Source of the DNA: Streptomyces sp. H27-H1
Lineage (GTDB): Bacteria; Actinomycetota; Actinomycetes; Streptomycetales; Streptomycetaceae
Length of the DNA stretch: 40,357 bases
Assembly (NCBI RefSeq): GCF_026627445.1
Contig: NZ_JAPNLJ010000057.1
Span: 1-40,357, forward strand
Direction: 5' to 3'
Part shown: piece by piece, positions 32,703-39,902 of the stretch
Position numbering within the stretch: the stretch's first letter is position 1
How the letters are laid out: each line of letters begins with the position of its first letter
Program-made: the position numbers and the translations under genes
Notes under the pieces: generated by a model
Database searches by the model: none
Seen by the model: the letters and a program-made list of their open reading frames with translations, nothing else
What the model was told of the DNA's origin: nothing

Positions 32703-33155
32703 ATGCGGCTGACCCGATTCACCGACCTCGCCCTGCGTGTCCTGATGCGCCTGGCCGTCGCGGAGGCGGACCTCCCCACCACCCGCGAGGTGGCGGCGAC
32801 CATGGAGGTCCCGTACACCCACACCGCCAAAGTGGTCGCCAAGCTGCAGCATCTCGGCCTGATCGAAGCCCGTCGCGGACGCGGCGGCGGGCTCACCCTG
32901 ACCCCCGCCGGACGCGCCGCCTCGGTGGGCGGGGTGATCCGCGAGCTGGAGGGCGCCGGCGACGTCGTCGACTGCGACGGCGCCGCCCCGTGCCCGCTGC
33001 GCAGCGCCTGCGTCCTGCGCGGCGCGCTGCGCCGGGCCCAGGAGGCCTTCTTCGCCTCGCTGGACCCGCTGACGGTGAACGACCTGGTCGCGGCTCCGAC
33101 CGGCCCGCTCCTCCTGGGCATTTCGGGCGGATCGACGGGGGCCGGAAGACCCTGA
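32703..33155 (+). CDS. nsrR: Nitric oxide-sensing Rrf2-family repressor
   Basis: 150 residues. Winged helix at about 1-70 (MRLTRFTDLALRVLMRLAV, THTAKVVAKLQHLGLIEARRG). Three cluster cysteines, Cys91, Cys97 and Cys103, in VVDCDGAAPCPLRSACVLRG have the x5/x5 spacing of NsrR. Asp8 is present, the fourth [4Fe-4S] ligand known in S. coelicolor NsrR. NO destroys the cluster and relieves repression. Adjacent hmpA and NsrR-like boxes before both genes support the call over IscR or RsrR. The gene is divergent from the encapsulin shell gene. Confidence 0.95.
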   Translation: MRLTRFTDLALRVLMRLAVAEADLPTTREVAATMEVPYTHTAKVVAKLQHLGLIEARRGRGGGLTLTPAGRAASVGGVIRELEGAGDVVDCDGAAPCPLRSACVLRGALRRAQEAFFASLDPLTVNDLVAAPTGPLLLGISGGSTGAGRP

Positions 33156-33283
33156 CGGCGGGGGCCGGATGGCCGGTTCGCACCGGCACTGGGCCCGCAT
33201 AGCCTGAAATCCACCGAGCCCTCGAACGAAGATCCGCACCGCGGCGGACGCCTGCGGCCCTGCGGCCGACACCCATCGACACG

Positions 33284-33306
33284 AATACGCATCTCAGATA
33301 CCAGTT
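33284..33306 (+). promoter_or_regulatory. NsrR box upstream of hmpA
   Basis: AATACGCATCT (33284-33294) and AGATACCAGTT (33296-33306) form an 11-1-11 imperfect inverted repeat, 32 bases before the hmpA start codon. It keeps the AA...GCATCT and AGAT...GTT pattern of NsrR sites. Confidence 0.75.
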
Positions 33307-33338
33307 CTACGATCCACCCCGACGCGAGGAGTCACCCG

Positions 33339-34520
33339 ATGCTTTCCGAGAAGTCGACCGCGACCGTACGAGCCACCCTGCCCGCCGTGGGCGCGGCGAT
33401 CGGCGACATCACGGAGCTCTTCTACGGAAAGCTCTTCGCCGCCCACCCCGAACTGATCCGCGACCTCTTCAACCGCGGCAACCAGAACGCCGGCCTCCAG
33501 AAGCAGGCCCTCGCCGGCTCCATCGCCGCGTTCGCGACCCACCTCGTCGCGCACCCCGACTCCCGCCCCGACGTGATGCTCAGCCGCATCGGCCACAAGC
33601 ACGCCTCCCTCGGCGTCACCCGCGAGCAGTACCCGATCGTCCACAAGCACCTCTTCGAGGCGATCGTGGAGATCCTCGGCGACGCCGTCACCCCCGAGGT
33701 CGCCGAAGCCTGGGACGAGGTCTACTGGCTGATGGCGGGCGCCCTCATCGCCATCGAGGAGCGCCTCTACGCCGAGCAGAGGGTCGTGGCCGGCGACGTC
33801 TGGCGCGACTGGACGGTCGCCGCCCGCGTCGAGGAGACCACGGACTGCGCCACCTTCCACCTCACCCCGGCCGACGGCTCCCCGGCCCCCGGGTTCAAGC
33901 CGGGCCAGTACGTCTCCGTCCAGGTCGAACTCCCCGACGGAGCCCGCCAGATACGCCAGTACAGCCTCTGCAGCGCCCCCGGCTCGCCGGTCCGCTCGAT
34001 CACCGTCAAGCGGGTCCACGGCCCGGCCGCCGCCGGTCCCGACGGCGAGGTTTCCAACCACCTGCACGCGCAGGTCTCCACCGGCGACACCCTGCGGGTC
34101 TCGGCCCCTTACGGGGACCTGGTCCTCCAGGACTCCGCCTCGCCGGTGATCCTCGCCTCGGCCGGCATCGGCTGCACCCCGATGCTCTCGATGCTGGAGC
34201 ACCTGGCCGACACCGCGCACACGGCTCCGGTCACCGTCCTGCCCGCCGACCACGCCCTGCGCACCGACCACCGGGCCCTGACCCACAAGCTCTCCGACGC
34301 CACGGCGCACTTCTGGTACGAGGAAGCGGCGGAGCCGGGCGACCACGCGGGCCGGCTCGACCTGACCGGCATCCCGGTGGCCCCGGAGACCAAGGCGTAC
34401 CTGTGCGGGCCGATTCCCTTCATGCGGGCGGCGCGCGAGCAGCTGATCGCCAAGGGCGTCGCGCCCGCCGACATCCACTACGAGGTCTTCGGCCCCGACC
34501 TGTGGCTCGCCTCGGCGTGA
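33339..34520 (+). CDS. hmpA: Flavohemoprotein (nitric oxide dioxygenase)
   Basis: 393 residues. The globin domain (about 1-145) has Tyr29 in ELFYGKLF (distal B10) and proximal His88 in RIGHKHASLG. The FAD domain (about 155-260) carries RQYSLCSAPG and PGQYVSVQVELP; the NAD domain has ASAGIGCTPMLSML and ends YEVFGPDLWLA. All key residues of the Hmp family are present. It oxidises NO to nitrate using O2 and NAD(P)H. GAGGAG lies upstream of the ATG. Predicted repression by the adjacent NsrR through the box at 33284-33306. Confidence 0.97.
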   Translation: MLSEKSTATVRATLPAVGAAIGDITELFYGKLFAAHPELIRDLFNRGNQNAGLQKQALAGSIAAFATHLVAHPDSRPDVMLSRIGHKHASLGVTREQYPIVHKHLFEAIVEILGDAVTPEVAEAWDEVYWLMAGALIAIEERLYAEQRVVAGDVWRDWTVAARVEETTDCATFHLTPADGSPAPGFKPGQYVSVQVELPDGARQIRQYSLCSAPGSPVRSITVKRVHGPAAAGPDGEVSNHLHAQVSTGDTLRVSAPYGDLVLQDSASPVILASAGIGCTPMLSMLEHLADTAHTAPVTVLPADHALRTDHRALTHKLSDATAHFWYEEAAEPGDHAGRLDLTGIPVAPETKAYLCGPIPFMRAAREQLIAKGVAPADIHYEVFGPDLWLASA

Positions 34521-34554
34521 ATCGTGCGCCGGGTGCGCGCCCTTGCGGCGGAAC

Positions 34555-34612
34555 GACCGCCTCCACTAAACGTTGAGTAACCATTCGGCTACTTACAGCG
34601 AAGGAGGCGGTC
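34555..34612 (+). promoter_or_regulatory. Inverted repeat that could sequester the amidase ribosome binding site
   Basis: GACCGCCTCC (34555-34564) is the exact reverse complement of GGAGGCGGTC (34603-34612), which contains the strong AAGGAGG site and ends at the base before the ATG at 34613. CCGCC (34557-34561) can instead pair with GGCGG (34547-34551), a short hairpin that would free the site. The two folds are mutually exclusive. The upstream hairpin may simply be part of the end of hmpA. Confidence 0.4.
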
Positions 34613-35203
34613 ATGTCCGTACCCCTGTCCGCGGACCGGCTCATCGGCGCCCTGCGGGCCGAGGGCCTGACGGTCGTCGAAGTCGGCGGCTGGCGCACCC
34701 ACAACCGCAACCACAAGGGGCCCTGGGGCCCGGTGCACGGGGTGATGCTCCATCACACCGTCACGCACGGGACCGCGTACACCGTCCGGCTCTGCCACGA
34801 CGGCGACGCGGCCCTGCCCGGCCCGCTCTGCCACGGCGTGATCACCAAGGACGGCCGGGTCCACCTGGTCGGCCACGGCCGCGCCAACCACGCCGGTGCG
34901 GGCGACTCCGCCGTCCTGGCGGCGGTGATCGCGGAGAAGCGCCTTCCCCCGGACCACCAGGCGGACACCGATGGCAACCGCCACTTCTACGGCTTCGAGT
35001 GCGAGAACCTCGGCGACGGCCAGGACCCCTGGCCGCCCGCCCAACTCGACGCGATGGCCCGCGCTTCGGCCGCCCTGTGCCGGGCCCACGGCTGGACCGC
35101 CCGCTCGGTCATCGGCCACCTCGAATGGCGCCCGGGCAAGATCGACCCCAAGGGGTTCACGATGGCCTCGATGCGCGACCGCGTCACGGAACACCTGAAG
35201 TAG
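34613..35203 (+). CDS. N-acetylmuramoyl-L-alanine amidase (amidase_2/PGRP type)
   Basis: 196 residues. Zinc ligands are predicted at His47/48 (VMLHHTVTHG), His169 (SVIGHLEWRPG) and Asp178 (KIDP), with FYGFECENLG as the central strand. The fold is the T7-lysozyme-like amidase that cuts the bond between muramic acid and the peptide stem. No signal peptide, membrane segment or wall-binding domain is present, unlike secreted autolysins, so it resembles a phage-type endolysin that needs help to reach the wall. No other phage gene is nearby. AAGGAGG is seven bases before the ATG. Confidence 0.88.
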   Translation: MSVPLSADRLIGALRAEGLTVVEVGGWRTHNRNHKGPWGPVHGVMLHHTVTHGTAYTVRLCHDGDAALPGPLCHGVITKDGRVHLVGHGRANHAGAGDSAVLAAVIAEKRLPPDHQADTDGNRHFYGFECENLGDGQDPWPPAQLDAMARASAALCRAHGWTARSVIGHLEWRPGKIDPKGFTMASMRDRVTEHLK

Positions 35204-35279
35204 CCCCGCATCCCCGGGCGACCGCAGATCAGTGCTCTGACGTGCGACGGAACGGGCGGGCGCGGCACACAATGGACGA

Positions 35280-36170
35280 GTGGAACCTCCAGTCGACCCC
35301 GCCCCGACCCTGCGGCCCCGGCCGCCCTCCCCGCTGCGGGAGGTCCATGACGAGCGGTTCGCCGCGCAGGATGTGCGGCTGCTGCTCAAGCGGGACGATC
35401 TGGTGCATCCGGAGCTGCCCGGGAACAAGTGGCGCAAGCTCGCGCCGAATCTGCGGGCCGCCGTCGCCGGCGGCCACTCGGAGCTGGTGACGTTCGGCGG
35501 GGCCTACTCCAACCACCTGCGGGCCACGGCCGCGGCCGGCCGGCTGCTGGGGCTGGCGACGGTCGGGATCGTACGGGGGGACGAGCTCGCGGGGCGGCCG
35601 CTGAACGACTCGCTGGCCCGGTGCGCGGCAGACGGCATGCGGCTGCACTTCGTGACGCGGTCGGCCTACCGGGACAAGGCCGGGCTGCCGGCGCTGGCGG
35701 GCGCGCGGGGCGCCTACGTCATCCCCGAGGGCGGCAGCAACGCGCTCGCGCTGTACGGCTGCGCCGAACTGGGGCGCGAGCTGAGCGGCGCCTGCGACGT
35801 CGCCGCCGTGGCCTGCGGCACCGGGGGCACGCTGGCCGGGCTGGCGGCGGGGCTCGGCGCGGGCCAGCGGGCGCTGGGAGTACCGGTGGTCGGGGGCGGC
35901 TTCCTCGAGGCGGAGATACGTTCCCTCCAGACGGCCGCGTTCGGCGGCCCGGCGGGCGACTGGTCGCTGGCCGAGGGCTACGCCCACGGCGGCTACGCCC
36001 GCGTCCCCGCCGAGCTGGCGGACTTCGCGGCGGACTTCGAGTCCCGCCACGGCCTGCCGGTGGAGCGGATCTACGTGGCGAAGCTCCTGTGGGCCCTGCT
36101 CGCCCTGACCCGCGCGGGCACCTTCCCCCGCGGCACCACCCTGGCGGCGGTCGTCACGGGCCGCCCGTAA
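35280..36170 (+). CDS. 1-aminocyclopropane-1-carboxylate deaminase / D-cysteine desulfhydrase family PLP enzyme
   Basis: 296 residues from a GTG at 35280. The PLP-binding Lys50 lies in LPGNKWRKL, the cofactor loop in GGAYSNHLRATAAA, and the phosphate-binding glycines in ACGTGGTLAGLAAG. This is the fold type II deaminase family. The members labelled ACC deaminase in actinobacteria often act as D-cysteine desulfhydrases, and the sequence does not decide between the two. CACAAT (35268-35273) ends six bases before the start codon and no Shine-Dalgarno is seen, so the transcript may be leaderless. Confidence 0.88.
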   Translation: MEPPVDPAPTLRPRPPSPLREVHDERFAAQDVRLLLKRDDLVHPELPGNKWRKLAPNLRAAVAGGHSELVTFGGAYSNHLRATAAAGRLLGLATVGIVRGDELAGRPLNDSLARCAADGMRLHFVTRSAYRDKAGLPALAGARGAYVIPEGGSNALALYGCAELGRELSGACDVAAVACGTGGTLAGLAAGLGAGQRALGVPVVGGGFLEAEIRSLQTAAFGGPAGDWSLAEGYAHGGYARVPAELADFAADFESRHGLPVERIYVAKLLWALLALTRAGTFPRGTTLAAVVTGRP

Positions 36171-36231
36171 CCCGGACGGCGCCGTCGGCCGACAGCGCCG
36201 CCCCCCGTACGCGGCGGTGGGACCGGCGCGG

Positions 36232-37809
36232 TCAGCCCGCTTCCTCCCGGTAGGCCGCCGCCTCCTCCAGGTCCAGGCGGCGCAGCAGGGCCCGGAGCAT
36301 TTCGTCGTCGATGCGGCGCGCGTCCCGCAGGGAGACGAAGACCTCGCGTTCCGCCTCGATCATCTCCCCCGCCAGTCGGCGGTAGACGTCGTCCGCGGTC
36401 TCGCCCGTCACCGCGTTGACCTCGCCCAGCCGCTCCCACACGGCATTGCGCCGGCGCTCCAGCACCGTGCGCAGCCGGTCCGCCAGCGGTGGCGGCAGGG
36501 CGTTCGCAGGGGAGGCGAGCAGTTCCGTCAGGCGGTCCTCCGCCGCCCGCGAGGCTTCGCTCTGGGCCTGGGCCTCCGCCAGGGTCTCGGCGTGCACGTC
36601 CCGGGCGGGCAGCCGCAACAGCTTGATCAGCGGGGGCAGGGTCAGGCCCTGGACCACCAGCGTGCCGATCACCGTCGTGAAGGTCAGGAACAGGATCAGG
36701 TTCCGGTGGGGCACGCTGATCGGCACGGAGAAGGCGATCGCCAGCGAGACCACGCCCCGCATGCCGGCCCAGCCCACGACGACGGGCGCCTTCCAGGTCG
36801 TCCCGGGCTCGCGCTCGCGGATCCGCCGCGAGAGCCTCGGCAGGAACGTCGCCGGGAAGACCCACGCGAAGCGGGCCGCCACCACGACGAGGAACACGAC
36901 CACCGCGTAGCCCGCCGCGGCCAGGCCCTCGTACTCGCCCAGCCCCTTCAGCACCACCGGCAGCTGGAGCCCGATCAGCGCGAAGACCACCGATTCGAGG
37001 ATGAAGGCGACCATCTTCCAGACCGCCTCCTCCTGGAGCCGGGTGGCGAAATCGACCTGCCAGTTGTGGTGCCCGAGGTACAGCGCGACGACCACGACCG
37101 CCAGCACGCCCGACGCGTGCACCCGCTCGGCGGCCGCGTAGGCCACGAAGGGGATCAGCAGCGACAGCGTGTTCTGCAGGAGCGGTTCGCGCATCCGCTT
37201 GCGCAGGACGTGGATCGGGACCATCAGCAGCAGGCCCACCCCGACCCCGCCCACCGAGGCCAGCAGGAACTCCGTGATCCCGCCCGTCCAGCCGGCGCTG
37301 GTCCCGACCGCCGCCGCCAGCGCGACCTTGTACGCGGTGATCGCGGTGGCGTCGTTGACCAGGGACTCACCCTGAAGGATGGTCGTGATCCGGGTCGGCA
37401 GCCCGAGCTTGCGGGCGATGGCCGTCGCCGCGACCGCGTCGGGCGGGGCGATGACCGCGCCCAGCACCAGCGCCACCGGCAGCGAGAGCCCCGGCACCAC
37501 CAGGTACGCCGCGTACCCGACGGCGACGGTCGCGAAGAGCACGTACCCCACCGAGAGCAGCGCCACGGGCCGCAGGTTCGCCCGCAGGTCCAGGTACGAG
37601 CTGTCGACCGCGGCCGTGTAGAGCAGCGGCGGGAGCAGCAGCGGCAGGACGACGTGCGGGTCGAGGCCGTACTCGGGCACGCCCGGCACGTAGGCCGCGG
37701 CCAGTCCCGCGGCGACCAGCAGCAGCGGCGCGGGCACCGGGGTGCGGCGGGCCAGGCCCGCGACGACCGCACAGCCGGCGACCAGCGCCACCAGCGGCAA
37801 TACCTCCAT
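36232..37809 (-). CDS. Na+/H+ antiporter, CPA1 (NhaP/NhaK-like) family
   Basis: 525 residues, about twelve membrane segments (residues about 1-400) and a soluble C-terminal tail (about 400-525). The ion-binding helices show GAVIAPPDAVAATAIARKLG and LQGESLVNDATAI, where the Asn-Asp pair is the CPA1 signature, and WAGMRGVVSLAIAFSVP. It exchanges cytoplasmic Na+ (or K+) for external H+. The tail is Arg/Glu/Leu-rich and helical, probably regulatory. It diverges from the UBP-type zinc finger gene 64 bases away, a pairing that may reflect a shared control region. Confidence 0.93.
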   Translation of the reverse strand: MEVLPLVALVAGCAVVAGLARRTPVPAPLLLVAAGLAAAYVPGVPEYGLDPHVVLPLLLPPLLYTAAVDSSYLDLRANLRPVALLSVGYVLFATVAVGYAAYLVVPGLSLPVALVLGAVIAPPDAVAATAIARKLGLPTRITTILQGESLVNDATAITAYKVALAAAVGTSAGWTGGITEFLLASVGGVGVGLLLMVPIHVLRKRMREPLLQNTLSLLIPFVAYAAAERVHASGVLAVVVVALYLGHHNWQVDFATRLQEEAVWKMVAFILESVVFALIGLQLPVVLKGLGEYEGLAAAGYAVVVFLVVVAARFAWVFPATFLPRLSRRIREREPGTTWKAPVVVGWAGMRGVVSLAIAFSVPISVPHRNLILFLTFTTVIGTLVVQGLTLPPLIKLLRLPARDVHAETLAEAQAQSEASRAAEDRLTELLASPANALPPPLADRLRTVLERRRNAVWERLGEVNAVTGETADDVYRRLAGEMIEAEREVFVSLRDARRIDDEMLRALLRRLDLEEAAAYREEAG

Positions 37810-37872
37810 CGAAGATCATCCTTGCTTGAGTCATGGCAACCCGGGCGCCCGTACCTCAGTACGCTGGCCATC

Positions 37873-38133
37873 ATGAGCGAGTGCACCCACGTTCCCGAAC
37901 TGCCGCGCCCCGAGCCGGTCCCGCTTGCCCAGACCTGCCCCGAATGTCTGGCGCTCGGCAGCCATCCCGTCCAGCTCCGGATCTGCCTGGGATGCGGGCA
38001 CGTCGGCTGCTGCGACTCCTCGCCCCACCGGCACGCCACGGCGCACCACCGGGAGACCGGACATCCGGTGATGCGCAGCTTCGAACCGGGCGAGACCTGG
38101 CGATGGTGTTTTGTCGACGGTTCGATCGTCTGA
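37873..38133 (+). CDS. UBP-type zinc finger protein
   Basis: 86 residues. The zinc-binding pattern of UBP (BUZ) fingers is complete: ECTHV, TCPECLALG, ICLGCGHVGCCDSSPHRHAT, HHRETGHPVMRSFE and WRWCFVDG. In eukaryotes this fold binds free ubiquitin C-termini; in bacteria its role is unknown. TACGCT (37860-37865) ends seven bases before the ATG and there is no ribosome site, so a leaderless mRNA is likely. It is divergent from the Na+/H+ antiporter. Confidence 0.9.
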   Translation: MSECTHVPELPRPEPVPLAQTCPECLALGSHPVQLRICLGCGHVGCCDSSPHRHATAHHRETGHPVMRSFEPGETWRWCFVDGSIV

Positions 38134-38359
38134 AGTGGGGTAGGTCAACCCTCCGCCGGTTCCCCTGATTTGGGCCCGCAGACCCCTAGCCACTGTGCGT
38201 CCCCATGGGCTTACCATCAGTCACTGGTCGCAGGTACGGCCTTTCGGCCAGCTATGTTCGACGGGGCCTCGCGCTCTCCGCCAGGGGGGCCGCGACACGA
38301 TCGCCCGGATCGCGATAGCGTCACCGGCGAACAGAGCTCGTACCACCTTGGAGGTGAGG

Positions 38360-38773
38360 GTGTCCCAGATCGCAGGCGAGCCCGGGACCCAGGACTTCGT
38401 GGAAGTCCGGCTGCCCGCTGCGGGTGCCTACCTGTCGGTGCTGCGGACGGCCACGGCCGGCCTCGCGGCACGTTTGGACTTCACCCTCGACGAGATCGAG
38501 GACCTCCGCATCGCGGTGGACGAGGCCTGCGCGATCCTGCTCCAGCAGGCCGTGCCCGGCTCCGTCCTCAGCTGCGTCTTCCGGTTGGTGGACGATTCGC
38601 TGGAGGTGACCGTCTCCGCCCCGACCACCGACGGCCGGGCACCGGAGCGCGACACGTTCGCGTGGACGGTCCTCTCGGCGCTCGCCGGGAAGGTCGAGGC
38701 CACGGTCGAGGAGAACAAGACAGTGAGCATCAGCCTCTACAAACAGCGCGGCGCGGGACCAGGCCCGGCGTGA
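38360..38773 (+). CDS. ushX: Anti-sigma factor, RsbW/HATPase-like (UshX/PrsH type)
   Basis: 137 residues from the GTG at 38360, five bases after GGAGG. The GHKL-like fold is visible: FVEVRLPAAGAYLSVLRTAT, ARLDFTLDEIEDLRIAVDEA, SCVFRLVDDSLEVTVSAP. The N-box reads EACAILLQQ: Ile59 takes the place of the Mg2+-binding Asn, and no DxGxG loop follows. It may therefore bind its sigma factor without kinase activity. Its TGA overlaps the sigma factor GTG (GTGA). The sequence is very like UshX (PrsH), which controls SigH in S. coelicolor; the name rests on that memory. Confidence 0.82.
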   Translation: MSQIAGEPGTQDFVEVRLPAAGAYLSVLRTATAGLAARLDFTLDEIEDLRIAVDEACAILLQQAVPGSVLSCVFRLVDDSLEVTVSAPTTDGRAPERDTFAWTVLSALAGKVEATVEENKTVSISLYKQRGAGPGPA

Positions 38774-39843
38774 GCGGCGGGGAGGTCCCGGTGCGGGGCG
38801 GGGATCGGCCCCGGGTACGACACGAGGCCGACGGCGGCGTTCCGGAGCAGCAGCACGCCCGGCCGCACCCGGCTGACACGGATGCGGAAAACGGCTTTTT
38901 GGACTCGGCGGAGCGACGGGCGGGCCCTGTGAGCGAGAACCAGCACGACCAAACACTGCCGGTCCAGCCACCGGGGGCCGCTGCCACGGCCCCGCCGGCG
39001 GCCCCGGCCACGGACGCACCACCGGCCGCGGACACCACCGAAGCCCTCCGGGCTCCGGTGTTCACCGCGCCGGCACCCCTGCCGGATCCGCGCGACCGCA
39101 GCGGTGCGCGGGCCCTCTTCATCGAGCTCCGGGCGCTGCCCGACGGTTCGCCGGAGAAGGCGGAACTGCGCAACCGGCTCGTACGGATGCACCTGCCGCT
39201 GGTCGAACACCTGGCCCGGCGCTTCCGCAACCGCGGCGAGCCGCTGGACGACCTGACCCAGGTCGCCACCATCGGTCTGATCAAGTCGGTGGACCGTTTC
39301 GACCCCGTCCGCGGGGTCGAGTTCTCCACGTACGCCACGCCCACGGTGGTCGGCGAGATCAAGCGCCACTTCCGCGACAAGGGCTGGGCGGTACGGGTCC
39401 CCAGGCGTCTGCAGGAGCTGCGGCTCTCGCTGACCACGGCGACGGCGGAACTGTCCCAGCAGCACGGCCGCTCCCCCACGGTGCACGAACTGGCCGAACG
39501 GCTGGGGATCTCCGAGGAGGAGGTGCTGGAGGGCCTGGAATCGGCCAACGCCTACAGCACGCTCTCGCTGGACGTCCCGGACACCGACGACGAGTCGCCG
39601 GCGGTCGCGGACACCCTGGGCTCGGAGGACGAGGCGCTGGAGGGCGTCGAGTACCGCGAATCCCTCAAGCCGCTGCTCGAAGGGCTGCCGCCGCGGGAGA
39701 AGCGGATCCTGCTGCTGCGGTTCTTCGGCAACATGACCCAGTCGCAGATCGCGCAGGAGGTCGGCATCTCCCAGATGCACGTCTCCCGGCTGCTGGCCCG
39801 CACTCTGGCCCAGCTCCGCGAAAAGCTCCTGGTCGAGGAGTAG
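38770..39843 (+). CDS. sigH: SigB/SigF-type stress sigma factor (SigH-like)
   Basis: 357 residues from the coupled GTG at 38770; an internal GTG at 38929 (residue 54, VSENQHDQ) would give 304. After a disordered Pro/Ala/Asp-rich N-terminus of about 110 residues come region 2 (about 133-205: LVRMHLPLVEHLARRFRNRG, DLTQVATIGLIKSVDRFDP, FSTYATPTVVGEIKRHFRDK), region 3 (about 208-290: HGRSPTVHELAERLGISEEE) and region 4 (about 300-350: LPPREKRILLLRFFGNMTQS, QIAQEVGISQMHVSRLLART). It redirects RNA polymerase to stress genes and is presumably held by the upstream anti-sigma factor. SigH of S. coelicolor is made in several sizes, which fits the multiple starts here. Confidence 0.88.
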   Translation: MSGGEVPVRGGDRPRVRHEADGGVPEQQHARPHPADTDAENGFLDSAERRAGPVSENQHDQTLPVQPPGAAATAPPAAPATDAPPAADTTEALRAPVFTAPAPLPDPRDRSGARALFIELRALPDGSPEKAELRNRLVRMHLPLVEHLARRFRNRGEPLDDLTQVATIGLIKSVDRFDPVRGVEFSTYATPTVVGEIKRHFRDKGWAVRVPRRLQELRLSLTTATAELSQQHGRSPTVHELAERLGISEEEVLEGLESANAYSTLSLDVPDTDDESPAVADTLGSEDEALEGVEYRESLKPLLEGLPPREKRILLLRFFGNMTQSQIAQEVGISQMHVSRLLARTLAQLREKLLVEE

Positions 39844-39866
39844 CACCCGGGGAACAGCCCCGGCCG

Positions 39867-39890
39867 CCCGTTCCCCGGCCGGGGAACGGG
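39867..39890. terminator. Perfect 24-bp palindrome between sigma factor and membrane protein genes
   Basis: CCCGTTCCCC (39867-39876), central GGCC, then GGGGAACGGG (39881-39890). It lies 23 bases after the sigma factor stop and 12 bases before the end of the convergent gene, so it can terminate both. Confidence 0.85.
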
Positions 39891-39902
39891 CACCGGACCC
39901 GG

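Noticed and set aside
32703..33155. Alternative assignment of the Rrf2 protein as IscR or RsrR
   Set aside because: Three Cys at x5/x5 spacing, Asp8, adjacent hmpA and the matching boxes favour NsrR.
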